Source of the DNA: Microbacterium ureisolvens
Lineage (GTDB): Bacteria > Actinomycetota > Actinomycetes > Actinomycetales > Microbacteriaceae
Length of the DNA stretch: 64,000 nt
Assembly: GCF_019511645.1 (NCBI RefSeq)
Contig: NZ_JAEUAX010000007.1
Span: 1-64,000 of the forward strand
Reading direction: 5' to 3'
The first letter of the stretch is position 1. Each line of letters starts with the position of its first letter. Shown here in pieces: positions 1 to 8,418 of this stretch. Position numbers and translations under genes: made by a program. The notes under the pieces are model-generated. The model had not been told where the DNA came from. It did no database searches and was given only the letters and a program-made list of their open reading frames with translations.

Positions 1-83
1 ACGAATATCAAACTGACATCCATGAATTGATCCAAAAAGACCCCCACCAACCAGAAAACTGGTCGACAGAGAAAAAATTGGCA

Positions 84-124
84 TTTGACAAGTGCACGCT
101 GTTGAGTTCTCAAAGATCGGACGC
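84..124. repeat. Inverted-repeat element resembling rRNA-associated boxes
   Basis: The element contains TTGACA (85-90), the palindrome GTGCAC (92-97) and the perfect palindrome TTGAGTTCTCAA (102-113). From memory, very similar strings occur in leader and spacer regions of actinobacterial rRNA operons and as scattered copies in Microbacteriaceae. No rRNA gene is visible here. The family link is recollection and not shown by this sequence. Confidence 0.35.
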
Positions 125-487
125 ACCCACGCTCCGGCATCTCAACCATCACCGTGGGGCAACTTCACTATCTTACACATCCGTCTCACGCTGTCAACCC
201 AGCACAGTCAGGCACGACGCCAGACCACAGCCGAGGAATCAGCAATCACAGAAGTGGAAGAAACCCATCCTAAACCGGAACCCGGCCCACTCGCCAGGAG
301 CAGATCAGATGGGACGGTCCGCTACTTGAGGGGAGCCAGACCCAGAGGCCTTCCGCTCTACCCTTTGGGGCGAACAACAAGAACATTACGCCGCATCCAC
401 CCCACCGTCGAATCCAGCACGCACCCCGGGCGTGTCGCTGTGCGTTCCGCGCGGAAACACGCGGGAACCGGCCCGGGCCGTCCGCGC

Positions 488-493
488 TAGCGT
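488..493 (+). promoter_or_regulatory. Leaderless -10 box for dapD
   Basis: TAGCGT lies 7 bases before the ATG at 501 and no Shine-Dalgarno is present, so the transcript probably starts at or next to the start codon. This supports 501 over the in-frame start 69 bases upstream. The -35 is weak. Confidence 0.5.
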
Positions 494-500
494 TGTTCGC

Positions 501-1457
501 ATGACCGAAGAACGATGGGTGTGGGGCGTCGGCCTCGCGACGACCGCCGAAGACGGAACCGTGCTCGACACGTGGTTCCCCTCCCCCGCTGCCGGACGCA
601 TCCCGCTCGGCTACGACCCTCAGATGCCGCCCGACGAGCTCGACCGCCTCGCAGTCGCCGATGCGCGCCGAGCAGTGACCGTCGATGTCGTCGCGATCGA
701 GGCCGACCTCGATGGCGCCCCCACCTCGACGCCGGACGCCTATCTGCGCCTGCACGCCCTGTCGCACCTGCTCGTGCGCCCCAACGAGGTGAACCTCGAC
801 GGGATCTTCGCGCATCTGCCGAACGTGGCCTGGACCAACGCCGGCCCCATCCACCCCGACGCACTCACGCGCCTGCGCCCGTTCCTCGCCCGCGAAGGCA
901 TCCAGGTGCAGGGGCTCGACAAGTTCCCGCGCCTGCTCGACTACGTCACCCCCGCAGGCGTGCGCATCGCCGACGCGTCCCGCGTGCGGCTCGGCGCATA
1001 CCTGTCGCCCGGTACGACGGTCATGCATGAGGGCTTCGTGAACTTCAACGCCGGCACCCTGGGCCAGAGCATGGTCGAAGGCCGCATCTCGCAAGGCGTG
1101 GTCGTGGGCGACGGCAGCGACATCGGCGGCGGCGCCTCGATCATGGGCACGCTTTCCGGCGGCGGTACCCACAAGGTGTCCGTCGGCGCCCGCACCTTGC
1201 TCGGGGCGAACGCCGGCATCGGCATCTCGCTCGGCGACGACTGCGTCGTCGAAGCCGGACTCTACGTCACCGCCGGCACCAAGGTCGTCCTCGCGGACCA
1301 GCCTCGTCGAGCCGACGGATCACTTCCGACAGCCAAGGGCGCAGACCTCTCCGGCAGTGCCGGCCTGCTCTTCCGCCGGAACTCTCTCACCGGTGCGGTC
1401 GAGGCCGTGCGCCGTGCCGGAGTGGGCGTCACGCTCAACGACGCGCTCCACGCCTGA
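501..1457 (+). CDS. dapD: Tetrahydrodipicolinate N-succinyltransferase
   Basis: Cytoplasmic enzyme that transfers succinyl from succinyl-CoA to tetrahydrodipicolinate in the succinylase branch of diaminopimelate/lysine synthesis. The protein is 318 residues, normal for the actinobacterial form. An N-terminal domain is followed by a left-handed beta-helix of hexapeptide repeats (about residues 165-265), with the conserved MVEGRIS segment near residue 191 that carries the catalytic Glu in the M. tuberculosis enzyme. I chose ATG 501 because the family motif region begins there and a -10 box sits 7 bases upstream; an in-frame start at 432 would add a poorly conserved tail. The next enzyme type in the pathway, dapC, lies at 5290-6411 on the other strand. 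A strong terminator follows. Confidence 0.95.
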   Translation: MTEERWVWGVGLATTAEDGTVLDTWFPSPAAGRIPLGYDPQMPPDELDRLAVADARRAVTVDVVAIEADLDGAPTSTPDAYLRLHALSHLLVRPNEVNLDGIFAHLPNVAWTNAGPIHPDALTRLRPFLAREGIQVQGLDKFPRLLDYVTPAGVRIADASRVRLGAYLSPGTTVMHEGFVNFNAGTLGQSMVEGRISQGVVVGDGSDIGGGASIMGTLSGGGTHKVSVGARTLLGANAGIGISLGDDCVVEAGLYVTAGTKVVLADQPRRADGSLPTAKGADLSGSAGLLFRRNSLTGAVEAVRRAGVGVTLNDALHA

Positions 1458-1471
1458 GCCCGGCTCGCACT

Positions 1472-1512
1472 GAGACCGCTCCGTCAACCGTGACGGGGCG
1501 GTCTCGTCTTTT
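1472..1512 (+). terminator. Rho-independent terminator after dapD
   Basis: A 15-base stem (1472-1486 with 1491-1505, one G-U pair) has a 4-base loop and is followed by GTCTTTT-like sequence (gtcttttc). It ends dapD transcription and may also serve the convergent tetR. Confidence 0.8.
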
Positions 1513-1547
1513 CGCCCGCAGACTCTCGATCGTCCGATGCCGCCTGC

Positions 1548-2117
1548 TCAGCGGCGGATGGCGTTGATCGCCAGGTTGAGCACACGCTGTCGCTGCGCTT
1601 CGTCGTCGAACGAGGCGACGGCGGCCACTCCCGACACCAGCTTCACCACGTCGCCGATCGAGATGTCGGGGTCCACGTCGCCTGCAGCCTGGGCTCGTTC
1701 GAGCAGCGGCTCACCCGCGGAGAGCATGATCGTCCGGCACTCCGCCAGCACCGGGGAGCGACGGTTCAGCCCGTCGAGCAGCGCGTGCTTCGTCCCCACG
1801 TACGCGACGAACCGGTCCAGCCATGCGCGCAGCGCCTCCCAGGGCTCGAGGTCGGCGACCTCGTCTGCCGCGCGCGCGAGCGCGTCGACCTCCCCCAGGT
1901 ACAGCGTCTCGATGAGGTCGTCGCGCGTGGGGAAGTTGCGGTAGAGCGTCCCGATCCCGACGCCGGCACGGCGGGCGATGTCCTCGAGAGAAGCGCTCGA
2001 TCCGTCCTCCGCGAACGCTGCGCGGCCTGCGGCGACGAGCGCGTCGAAGTTCCGCGCGGCATCAGCCCGCTGCGGGCGACGCGCGTCCAGTGCGGATGTC
2101 CGCTCGACGACCGCCAT
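1548..2117 (-). CDS. TetR-family repressor
   Basis: A 189-residue TetR-type one-component regulator, divergent from the MFS pump at 2288. The N-terminal helix-turn-helix (about residues 40-75) contains LEDIARRAGVGIGTLYRNFP, the classic TetR recognition helix pattern. The C-terminal half is a helical ligand-binding/dimer domain. The start at 2117 is preceded by GGGAGGGG at 5-base spacing; an upstream in-frame ATG lies inside that ribosome site and is less likely. It probably represses itself and the pump through the two palindromes at 2180-2226. The ligand is unknown. Confidence 0.9.
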   Translation of the reverse strand: MAVVERTSALDARRPQRADAARNFDALVAAGRAAFAEDGSSASLEDIARRAGVGIGTLYRNFPTRDDLIETLYLGEVDALARAADEVADLEPWEALRAWLDRFVAYVGTKHALLDGLNRRSPVLAECRTIMLSAGEPLLERAQAAGDVDPDISIGDVVKLVSGVAAVASFDDEAQRQRVLNLAINAIRR

Positions 2118-2179
2118 GACCGCCCCTCCCATATGACCCGAGCCGAGCCCTCCGGCATCGGCGAAACCTGTGCTTGCGA

Positions 2180-2226
2180 AACGGAGGCACCCTCCGCTAA
2201 TCTCAAAGCGGAGGCATCCTCCGTTC
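2180..2226. promoter_or_regulatory. Twin inverted TetR operators
   Basis: Two 15-base palindromes, CGGAGGCACCCTCCG (2182-2196) and CGGAGGCATCCTCCG (2209-2223), are spaced 27 bases centre to centre. With flanks, the 18-base sites are reverse complements of each other except at the centre. Their place between divergent tetR and the pump gene makes them the likely operators of both. Confidence 0.8.
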
Positions 2227-2287
2227 GGAGTATCCCCTCCACTTTATCCCGCATTCACCGGATCCGCACCCATCGGAAGGCCCGTCG

Positions 2288-3727
2288 ATGCCCACTGTCC
2301 CGTTCACACCCCGCGCTGCGTTCGTGGCGATCGCTCTCAGCGTCGCCTCGCTCGCACTGCTTCAGAACCTCGTCATCCCCGTCATCCCCCTCATCGCCGC
2401 GGACTTCGGGGTCACGGCGGACGCGGCATCCTGGACCAACACGTCGTGGCTGATCGCCGCGGCCGTCGCGACCCCCCTGCTCGGTCGGATCGGCGACCTC
2501 CGCGGCCGCCGCAACACGTTCCTCGCCGTGCTCGCCGTCGTTGCGATCGGCGACGTCGTCGCATCGTTCGCGCCGAACCTCGAGGTGCTCATCCTCGCCC
2601 GCGTACTGCAGGGCGTCGGCGGCGCGCTCTTCCCGCTGGCGTTCGGTCTGCTCCGCGACGTCATGCCCCGCCACCAGCTCACCGGGGCGATCGGCGCCAC
2701 CAGCGCCATCATCGGCATCGGCGGCGCCGCGGGCAGCGTGCTCGCAGGTCCCCTCGCTGAGCTCCTCGGCTGGCACGGGATCTTCGCCGTGCCGTTCGTT
2801 GCCGCCGTCGCGGGCATCGTGCTCACGATGATGCTCGTGCCGCCGGCCGGCCTGCGGGCAATCGGGCACGTGAACGTGCTCTCGGCCGTGCTCCTGTCCG
2901 GCTGGCTCATCGCGCTGCTCGTTCCGCTCAGCTCCGGTGCGCGCTGGGGCTGGGCATCGCCCCTCACCCTCACGCTGTTCGCCGCCGCGGTGCTCCTCAT
3001 GATCGCGTGGGTCGTCTCCGAACTCCGCTCGCCCGAGCCGCTCGTGGACCTCCGCCTGATGGCATCCCGGGCGATCTGGCCGGTGAATGCGGCTGCGCTG
3101 CTCATCGGAGCCGCCGCGTTCGGGTTCTGGGGATACCTCCCGCAGTTCCTCGAGACACCGGTAACGTCGGGGTGGGGTCTCGGCCTCGGCGTCCAGGCGG
3201 CCGGGCTGGCGCTGCTCCCCCTCCTCATCGGGATGTCGAGTGTCGGCTTCGCGACCGGCGCGATCGCCCGGGTCATCCCGCTGCGGCTCATGATGGCACT
3301 GGGCGCGCTGCTCATGGCGGGCGGTGTCGTGTTCGCGGTGCTCGACCACGAGACGATCGTCACCCTGGCGATCGCGGGCGGCGTGTTCGGACTCGGCATC
3401 GGCCTCGCGTACGCGTCGACGGCGAGCATCATCGTGGAGAGCGTGCCGGCCGACCGCACCGGCATCGCCACCGGAGTCAACGCCAACCTGCGCACGATCG
3501 GGTCGGCGGTCGGCTCGGCGTTCACGACGGCCGTCGTCTTCGGCGTCGTCGAGCCCGGCGGCACCCCCGCGCTCGACGGCTACGCCGTCGCGTGGCTGAC
3601 GCTCGCGGCGGGGGCGGTCATCGCCGCGATCCTCGTGCTCACCGTGCGGCCACGCGGACGGACGGATGCTGCATCCCCGGCCGCACTCGAGAACGCCGAC
3701 GAAGCGACGCTGGCCGAGGTGGGCTGA
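2288..3727 (+). CDS. MFS drug efflux transporter (DHA2-like)
   Basis: A 479-residue integral membrane protein with about 14 predicted hydrophobic segments, which fits the DHA2 drug:H+ antiporter group. The segment GRIGDLRGRRNTFLAVL after helix 2 matches the MFS motif-A loop (GxLaDrxGrkxxl), and a helix near residue 130 carries the GG/GxxxG pattern of motif C. A ribosome site (GGAAGG) lies 7 bases before ATG 2288. It is transcribed divergently from the TetR gene, so it is probably induced by a substrate of the pump. Substrate unknown. A terminator shared with the convergent gltA follows. Confidence 0.9.
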   Translation: MPTVPFTPRAAFVAIALSVASLALLQNLVIPVIPLIAADFGVTADAASWTNTSWLIAAAVATPLLGRIGDLRGRRNTFLAVLAVVAIGDVVASFAPNLEVLILARVLQGVGGALFPLAFGLLRDVMPRHQLTGAIGATSAIIGIGGAAGSVLAGPLAELLGWHGIFAVPFVAAVAGIVLTMMLVPPAGLRAIGHVNVLSAVLLSGWLIALLVPLSSGARWGWASPLTLTLFAAAVLLMIAWVVSELRSPEPLVDLRLMASRAIWPVNAAALLIGAAAFGFWGYLPQFLETPVTSGWGLGLGVQAAGLALLPLLIGMSSVGFATGAIARVIPLRLMMALGALLMAGGVVFAVLDHETIVTLAIAGGVFGLGIGLAYASTASIIVESVPADRTGIATGVNANLRTIGSAVGSAFTTAVVFGVVEPGGTPALDGYAVAWLTLAAGAVIAAILVLTVRPRGRTDAASPAALENADEATLAEVG

Positions 3728-3754
3728 CACCGCGACAGCGACCCGTTCGACGAC

Positions 3755-3786
3755 GATGCCGCGCTCCCACTCGGGGGCGCGGCATC
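3755..3786. terminator. Bidirectional terminator between MFS pump and gltA
   Basis: Perfect 10-base stem GATGCCGCGC / GCGCGGCATC around a 12-base loop, located between convergent genes. There is no long T-run. Confidence 0.6.
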
Positions 3787-3802
3787 CGTCATCCGTTCCG
3801 GA

Positions 3803-5101
3803 TCAGGACAGACCGGGGTAGCTGCGCTCCTCAGCGCCGATGTACAGCTGCTGCGGGCGGCCGATCTTGGTCTGCGGGTCGCTCGCAGCCTCGCGCCACT
3901 GCGCGAGCCAGCCGGGAAGCCGCCCGATGGCGAACAGCACCGTGAACATGCGGGTCGGGAAGCCCATCGCCTTGTAGATCACGCCCGTGTAGAAGTCGAC
4001 GTTCGGGTAGAGGCGGCGGTCCTGGAAGTACGCGTCGTTGAGCGCGATCTCTTCGAGCTCCTTGGCGAGATCGAGCAGCGGGTCGCTCACTCCGAGGGCC
4101 GACAGCACCTCGTCGGCCGACTCCTTCACCAGCTTCGCGCGCGGGTCGTAGTTCTTGTAGACACGGTGCCCGAAGCCCATGAGCTTCACGCCGTCTTCCT
4201 TGTTCTTGACCCGCTCGACGAAACGCTGCACGCTCTCGCCGGAGTCGCGGATGCGCGCCAGCATGTCGAGCACGGCCTCGTTCGCGCCGCCGTGCAGCGG
4301 GCCGTAGAGCGCATTGATGCCGGCCGAGATCGACGAGAACTGGTTCGCGCCGGTCGAGCCCACGAGGCGGACGGTCGAGGTGGACGCGTTCTGCTCGTGA
4401 TCCTCGTGGAGGATGAGCAGCCGCTCGAGGGCCCGCGACATGACGGGATCCACCTGATAGACCTCCGACAGCACGCCGAAGTTGAGCTTGAGGAAGTTGT
4501 CGACGAACCCGAGCGAGTTGTCGGGGTACAGGAATGCCTGGCCGATGCTCTTCTTGTGCGCGTAGGCCGCGATCACCGGGAGCTTCGCGAGCATGCGGAT
4601 GGTGTTGAGCTCGACGTGCTCGGGATTGTTGGGATCGGACTGGTGCTCGTAATACGTCGAGAGCGCCGACACGGCCGACGACAGCACCGACATCGGGTGC
4701 GCGGTGTGCGGCAGGGCGGAGAAGAAGCGCTTGAGGTCCTCGTGCAGCAGCGTGTGCCGACGGATCTTCTCATCGAACTCCGCCAGCTCGTCTGCGCTCG
4801 GCAGCTCGCCGTAGATGAGCAGCCACGCGACCTCGAGGTACGTGCTGTTCTTCGCGAGCTGCTCGATCGGGTAGCCGCGGTAGCGCAGCACGCCCTGGTC
4901 GCCGTCGATGTAGGTGATCGCGGACTTGGTCGCCGCGGTGTTCACGAAGCCGTAGTCGAGAGCCGTGTAGCCGGTCTGGCGGGTGAGGGTGGAGAGGTCC
5001 ACGCTCGGTGTGCCATCGGTGCCCCGCAGAAGCGGGAACTCGGCGGTGCTGTCACCGATCGTGAGGGTGGCCTTCTCGTGCTGGGTGCCCGCGTCGCTCA
5101 C
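3803..5101 (-). CDS. gltA: Citrate synthase
   Basis: Condenses acetyl-CoA and oxaloacetate to citrate in the TCA cycle. The protein is 432 residues, as usual for the type II hexameric bacterial enzyme. Catalytic residues are visible: His in LYGPLHGGANEAV (about 270), His in MGFGHRVYK (about 312) and Asp in PNVDFYTG (about 369). An N-terminal small beta domain (about 1-60) is present as in Gram-negative and actinobacterial type II enzymes. I chose GTG 5101 because GAGGAGG stands 4 bases upstream; the longer frame to 5158 adds an Arg-rich tail without a ribosome site. It lies downstream of dapC-fdxA on the same strand but is separated by 188 bases, so it probably has its own promoter. Confidence 0.97.
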   Translation of the reverse strand: MSDAGTQHEKATLTIGDSTAEFPLLRGTDGTPSVDLSTLTRQTGYTALDYGFVNTAATKSAITYIDGDQGVLRYRGYPIEQLAKNSTYLEVAWLLIYGELPSADELAEFDEKIRRHTLLHEDLKRFFSALPHTAHPMSVLSSAVSALSTYYEHQSDPNNPEHVELNTIRMLAKLPVIAAYAHKKSIGQAFLYPDNSLGFVDNFLKLNFGVLSEVYQVDPVMSRALERLLILHEDHEQNASTSTVRLVGSTGANQFSSISAGINALYGPLHGGANEAVLDMLARIRDSGESVQRFVERVKNKEDGVKLMGFGHRVYKNYDPRAKLVKESADEVLSALGVSDPLLDLAKELEEIALNDAYFQDRRLYPNVDFYTGVIYKAMGFPTRMFTVLFAIGRLPGWLAQWREAASDPQTKIGRPQQLYIGAEERSYPGLS

Positions 5102-5289
5102 GGCGCCTCCTCGCGATTTCTGGTCGTACCGGGGGTGTCGTCCAGTCCTGTACGGCACCGGGAACGGGCTGCATCAGGATGGAGGGGCGGGACGAGGGAT
5201 GCCGCGTCGCCGCGCTTTTTACAGCCTAGTGCGCCGCCACGCCTACTGTTGACACGGCCAAAGGCCCGCAGCATCCGATAGAGGAATCC

Positions 5290-6411
5290 TCAGATCGCGA
5301 TGTCTGATTCCTCGCGCAGGCGAGCGGCGGCCGCAGCGATGCGCTCGTCCGTCGCGGTGAGCGACAGCCGGACGTGCTGCGGGAAGTGGGTGCCGTAGAA
5401 GTGGCCGGGGCCGGCGAGGATGCCGAGATCAGCGAGACGGCCGAGGCTCTCCCAGGCGTCTCGCCCCTCGGTCGCCCACAGGTAGAGGCCCGCCTCGCTG
5501 GCATCGATGCGGAATCCCGCGGCCTCGACGGCCGGGCGCAGCACGTCGCGCCGGCGGCGGTAGAGCTCCTTCTGGGCGGCGACGTGCGCGTCGTCCTCGA
5601 GTGCTGCGGTCATCGCCGCCTGGACCGGAAGCGGGAGCATGAGTCCGAGGTGCTTTCGCGCAGTCAGCAGGCGGGCGATCACGGCAGGATCGCCGGCGAG
5701 GAACGCGGCGCGGTAGCCGGCCAGGTTGGACTGCTTGCTCAGCGAGTAGACCGAGAGGACGCCGCGCAGGTCGCCTCCGGTCACGCGGGGATCGAGCGCC
5801 GAGGGCACCGGCTCGGTGTCCCACGGGGCATCCCATCCCAGTTCGGCGTAGCACTCGTCGGACGCCAGCACGGCGCCGAGCTCACGGGCGCGTCCGACGG
5901 CGCCGCGCAGGGCTCGGACGTCGAGCACGCGGCCGTCGGGGTTGCCCGGCGAGTTCACCCAGACGAGGCGCGTCCTGTCAGGCCACTCGGCGGGATCGTC
6001 GGCGGCGATGGGTGTCGCGCCGACCAGGCGAGCCCCGACCTCGTACGTCGGATACGCGGCACGGGGATGGACCACGACATCGCCGGGGCCGAGGCCCAGC
6101 AGCAGCGGGAGGAGTGCGACCAGCTCCTTCGACCCGACGGTCGGGAGCACGTTCTCGGCATTCAGCCCCGGAACGCCACGGCGCCGGTCGTACCAGCGCG
6201 CGATGGCCGCGCGCAGGCTGGCGGTGCCGACGGTCTGCGGGTACGCGTGCGCGTCGGTCGCGGCGCGGAGCGCATCGGCGACGACGGCCGGCGTGGCGTC
6301 CACGGGCGAGCCGATCGACAGATCGACGAGGCCGTCGGGGTGGGAGCGTGCGCGTGCGGCGTACGGCGCGACGGCGTCCCAGGGGTAGTCGGCGAGGTCG
6401 GCGACCCCCAC
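5290..6411 (-). CDS. dapC: Succinyldiaminopimelate aminotransferase (DapC-like)
   Basis: PLP-dependent class I/II aminotransferase of 373 residues, probably N-succinyl-L,L-diaminopimelate:2-oxoglutarate aminotransferase in lysine and peptidoglycan precursor synthesis. The fold-type I landmarks are present: the NSPGNPDGR loop, SDECYAEL, and the PLP-binding Lys in YSLSKQSNLAGYR. The C-terminal Arg that binds the substrate carboxylate is in HVRLSLTA. The start is taken as GTG 6411, one base after the fdxA stop, with AGGA upstream; the longer frame gives an Arg/Ser-rich tail. The fdxA-dapC pairing is common in actinobacteria, which favours DapC over other aminotransferases. The strain also encodes DapD nearby. 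Confidence 0.9.
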   Translation of the reverse strand: MGVADLADYPWDAVAPYAARARSHPDGLVDLSIGSPVDATPAVVADALRAATDAHAYPQTVGTASLRAAIARWYDRRRGVPGLNAENVLPTVGSKELVALLPLLLGLGPGDVVVHPRAAYPTYEVGARLVGATPIAADDPAEWPDRTRLVWVNSPGNPDGRVLDVRALRGAVGRARELGAVLASDECYAELGWDAPWDTEPVPSALDPRVTGGDLRGVLSVYSLSKQSNLAGYRAAFLAGDPAVIARLLTARKHLGLMLPLPVQAAMTAALEDDAHVAAQKELYRRRRDVLRPAVEAAGFRIDASEAGLYLWATEGRDAWESLGRLADLGILAGPGHFYGTHFPQHVRLSLTATDERIAAAAARLREESDIAI

Positions 6412-6412
6412 G

Positions 6413-6733
6413 TCAGTGTTCCTGCGGCGGGAGCGCCTCGATGATCGGGTGATCCTTGTGGATGACGCCGACCTTGGCGGCACCGCCGGGAGAGCCGATG
6501 TCGTCGAAGAACTCGACGTTGGCCTTGTAGTAGTCCTGCCACTCGTCGGGCAGGTCGTCTTCGTAGTAGATCGCCTCGACCGGGCAGACCGGCTCGCAGG
6601 CGCCGCAGTCGACGCACTCGTCGGGGTGGATGTACAGCGACCGATCGCCCTCGTAGATGCAGTCCACGGGACACTCGTCGATGCAGGCGCGGTCCTTGAC
6701 GTCCACGCAGGGAAGGGCGATCACGTACGTCAC
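6413..6733 (-). CDS. fdxA: 7Fe ferredoxin
   Basis: Small soluble electron carrier of 106 residues with one 3Fe-4S and one 4Fe-4S cluster. Cysteines fall at 9, 17, 21 and 25 (CIDECPVDC) and at 40, 43, 46 and 50 (CVDCGACEPVCP), the arrangement of the mycobacterial/actinobacterial FdxA type, which has a C-terminal extension. The GTG start at 6733 has no Shine-Dalgarno but a TAGACT box 6 bases upstream, so the mRNA is probably leaderless. It is co-transcribed with dapC (1-base gap). Confidence 0.95.
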   Translation of the reverse strand: MTYVIALPCVDVKDRACIDECPVDCIYEGDRSLYIHPDECVDCGACEPVCPVEAIYYEDDLPDEWQDYYKANVEFFDDIGSPGGAAKVGVIHKDHPIIEALPPQEH

Positions 6734-6739
6734 CCGGCC

Positions 6740-6745
6740 AGTCTA
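6740..6745 (-). promoter_or_regulatory. Leaderless -10 box for fdxA-dapC
   Basis: TAGACT on the minus strand lies 6 bases before the GTG of fdxA. The -35 region is weak. Confidence 0.55.
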
Positions 6746-6782
6746 GCCGCGACCTCCGATGGCGATCCGCAGTCCGACGCGC

Positions 6783-7148
6783 TCAGTCCATCCGCGGGAG
6801 GCGATCCGGCCAGGCGACTGCCAGTGCCACGAGGATCGGCACGGCGATGGTCCACACCACCCCGAGCTCGGACTGGGGCACGACGACCGAGCCTCCCGGG
6901 CCGCTGCCCGAGAACACGAGGGTCGACACCATCATCCCGACGCCTGTCGCGAGGGTCGCCCAGCGATCGGAGGTGAGCAGTCGCACGGCCAGGAGCAGGG
7001 CGGCGGAGCCCATCACGGCGAGGATCAAGCCCAGCGGGAACCAGCCGATCGCGTAGGCGTGGGCCACCGTTCCGGCGACGCCGTACACGAGTCCCACCAG
7101 CAGGGCGATGATCCAGCTGCCGATGCGGGCGGGGACGGATGGGCGCAT
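6783..7148 (-). CDS. Small 4-helix membrane protein (DUF6113-like)
   Basis: A 121-residue protein with four hydrophobic segments (about 8-30, 35-58, 65-85 and 97-115) and little else. It lies just upstream of fdxA-dapC on the same strand. From memory this size, topology and position match the actinobacterial DUF6113 family, which is sometimes mislabelled as a dehydrogenase in databases. No catalytic motif is visible. TACGAT lies 6 bases before the ATG and no ribosome site is present, so it is probably leaderless. Function unknown. Confidence 0.75.
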   Translation of the reverse strand: MRPSVPARIGSWIIALLVGLVYGVAGTVAHAYAIGWFPLGLILAVMGSAALLLAVRLLTSDRWATLATGVGMMVSTLVFSGSGPGGSVVVPQSELGVVWTIAVPILVALAVAWPDRLPRMD

Positions 7149-7154
7149 GCCTCG

Positions 7155-7160
7155 ATCGTA
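7155..7160 (-). promoter_or_regulatory. Leaderless -10 box for the 6783-7148 gene
   Basis: TACGAT on the minus strand, 6 bases before ATG 7148. Confidence 0.45.
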
Positions 7161-7214
7161 CCGAGGGGAGCTCTGCGCTCGTTCCGCGCCCCTCTGTGCG
7201 GATGCGCGGGCGGG

Positions 7215-7529
7215 TTACGCCGCCCACCCCCACAGCCGAAGGAGCGCGGCCACGAGCGCCGCCGCGACGACCACGACGAGGAACGGGGCGCGCAGCATCA
7301 GCAGACCCGCCGCGACGAGCACGGCGGGTACCCGTGCGTCTACCACCACGGCCTGGCCGGCGCCGAGGGTCTGCACGGCGACGAGGGCGGCCAGCAGCGC
7401 CACGGTGAGGAGGTCCGCGATGCGCATCGGCGTGGGCGCCTCGACCCACTTGCCGGGGATGAGATATCCGACCGTCTTCAGCGCGACGCACACGATCGAG
7501 GCCACGAGGATGGCCGTCCACATGGTCAC
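7215..7529 (-). CDS. azlD: AzlD-type branched-chain amino acid exporter subunit
   Basis: A 104-residue membrane protein with about four hydrophobic helices and the AzlD pattern (KTVGYLIPGKW near residue 18, and PAVLVAAGLLMLRAPFLVVVV near the end). It is the small partner of AzlC, and the two together export branched-chain amino acids or their analogues. Its ATG overlaps the azlC stop by 4 bases, which implies translational coupling and equal amounts of both subunits. Confidence 0.88.
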   Translation of the reverse strand: MTMWTAILVASIVCVALKTVGYLIPGKWVEAPTPMRIADLLTVALLAALVAVQTLGAGQAVVVDARVPAVLVAAGLLMLRAPFLVVVVAAALVAALLRLWGWAA

Positions 7530-8287
7530 GGCAGCCCCTCCCTCTCGGCGATGTCATCGGGCTCGGGGTGTATCCGCTCGTCCTCGCCGAGCCAGTTCAC
7601 CCAGCCGACCACGATCGCGACGAGCGCGGCGATGATGACGGGAAGACCGGGCATGAGGACCGGCGTCAGGGCGGTCGCGACGACGGCCGCGGCCACGCCG
7701 ACCACGATGGGCTGCCGCGCACGCAGGCGCGGCCACAGCAGCGCGAGGAATGCGGCAGCGGCCGCGGCGTCGAGCCCGTATGCTCGGACATCGCCGAGGA
7801 CGTCGCCGAGCAGCGCACCCGCGAGCGTCGACAGGTTCCAGCCGACGTAGATCCCGATGCCGGTCACCCAGAAGCCCAGCGCCCGCGCGTGCGGTGAGCG
7901 CTGAGCGAGCGCCACAGCGGTGGACTCGTCGATCGTGAACTGCGCCGCAGCCGCGCGACGCCAGAAGCCGGCGCCGACGACGGGAGACATGCGGATGCCG
8001 TAGGCCACGTTGCGCACCCCCAAGAGCGCCGCCGACGCGATCGCGGCCGGCACCGCGGCCAGTCCCCCGGCGCCGACGATTCCGACGAAGGCGAACTGCG
8101 AGCCGCCGGTGAACATCACGAGGCTCAGCACGCAGGTCTGCCAGACGTCGAGCCCCGCTGCGACCGCGAGAGCGCCGAACGAGATGCCGTACGCGCTGGT
8201 CGCCAGGGCGACGCCGAGGCCCTCGCGCACGGCCCTGCCGCCTTCGCCGGCGCTGTGCGCATCGTCGAAGTGCGGGTCGAGGGTCAC
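7526..8287 (-). CDS. azlC: AzlC-type branched-chain amino acid exporter
   Basis: A 253-residue membrane protein of the AzlC family (LIV-E transporters), with about seven or eight hydrophobic helices. Family hallmarks are GVALATSAYGISFGALA near the N-terminus and MFTGGSQFAFVGIVGAGG around residue 60. It forms an exporter with AzlD encoded immediately downstream. The GTG start at 8287 lacks a ribosome site and has TAGCAT 6 bases upstream, so it is probably leaderless. No Lrp-like regulator is adjacent. Confidence 0.9.
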   Translation of the reverse strand: MTLDPHFDDAHSAGEGGRAVREGLGVALATSAYGISFGALAVAAGLDVWQTCVLSLVMFTGGSQFAFVGIVGAGGLAAVPAAIASAALLGVRNVAYGIRMSPVVGAGFWRRAAAAQFTIDESTAVALAQRSPHARALGFWVTGIGIYVGWNLSTLAGALLGDVLGDVRAYGLDAAAAAAFLALLWPRLRARQPIVVGVAAAVVATALTPVLMPGLPVIIAALVAIVVGWVNWLGEDERIHPEPDDIAEREGLP

Positions 8288-8293
8288 CTCGTC

Positions 8294-8299
8294 ATGCTA
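8294..8299 (-). promoter_or_regulatory. Leaderless -10 box for azlCD
   Basis: TAGCAT on the minus strand, 6 bases before GTG 8287. Confidence 0.5.
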
Positions 8300-8360
8300 C
8301 CGACGGGCCCGACACCGGGCGCCGGGCCGCGCGTCGACCGGTGGCCTCTTCTGAGACGAC

Positions 8361-8409
8361 GGATGCCGCGACTCCGTGCCCGTTCGCAGGGCGCAGGGTC
8401 GCGGCATCC
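8361..8409 (-). terminator. Putative terminator after typA
   Basis: Perfect 12-base stem GGATGCCGCGAC / GTCGCGGCATCC with a 25-base loop, just past the typA stop. There is no T-run. Both arms contain the over-represented word GGATGCCGC. Confidence 0.5.
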
Positions 8410-8418
8410 GTTCGAGGA

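Larger units (their letters stand above)
1..500. other. Gene-free, AT-richer stretch before dapD
   Basis: I see no convincing gene here. The first 180 bases are about 47% GC by my count, against roughly 70% in the surrounding genes, and the composition rises gradually toward position 400. Open frames in the stretch (for example 27-329) are Ser/Arg/His-rich and show no coding bias. It holds one compact inverted-repeat element (84-124) and the dapD promoter at its right end. It may be a non-coding flank of an rRNA operon or another repeated element lying left of the window, but nothing in the window proves that. Confidence 0.6.

Noticed and set aside
27..490. Overlapping ORFs of 100-132 codons at the left end
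   Set aside because: The translations are rich in Ser, Arg, His and Pro, carry no motif, lack a ribosome site and do not show the third-position GC bias of real genes.
2255..3730. Long antisense ORFs over the MFS gene and many other genes
   Set aside because: Strong third-position GC keeps stops rare in other frames. The translations are Arg/Ala/Gly-rich or charged, with no fold; real homology is on the opposite strand.
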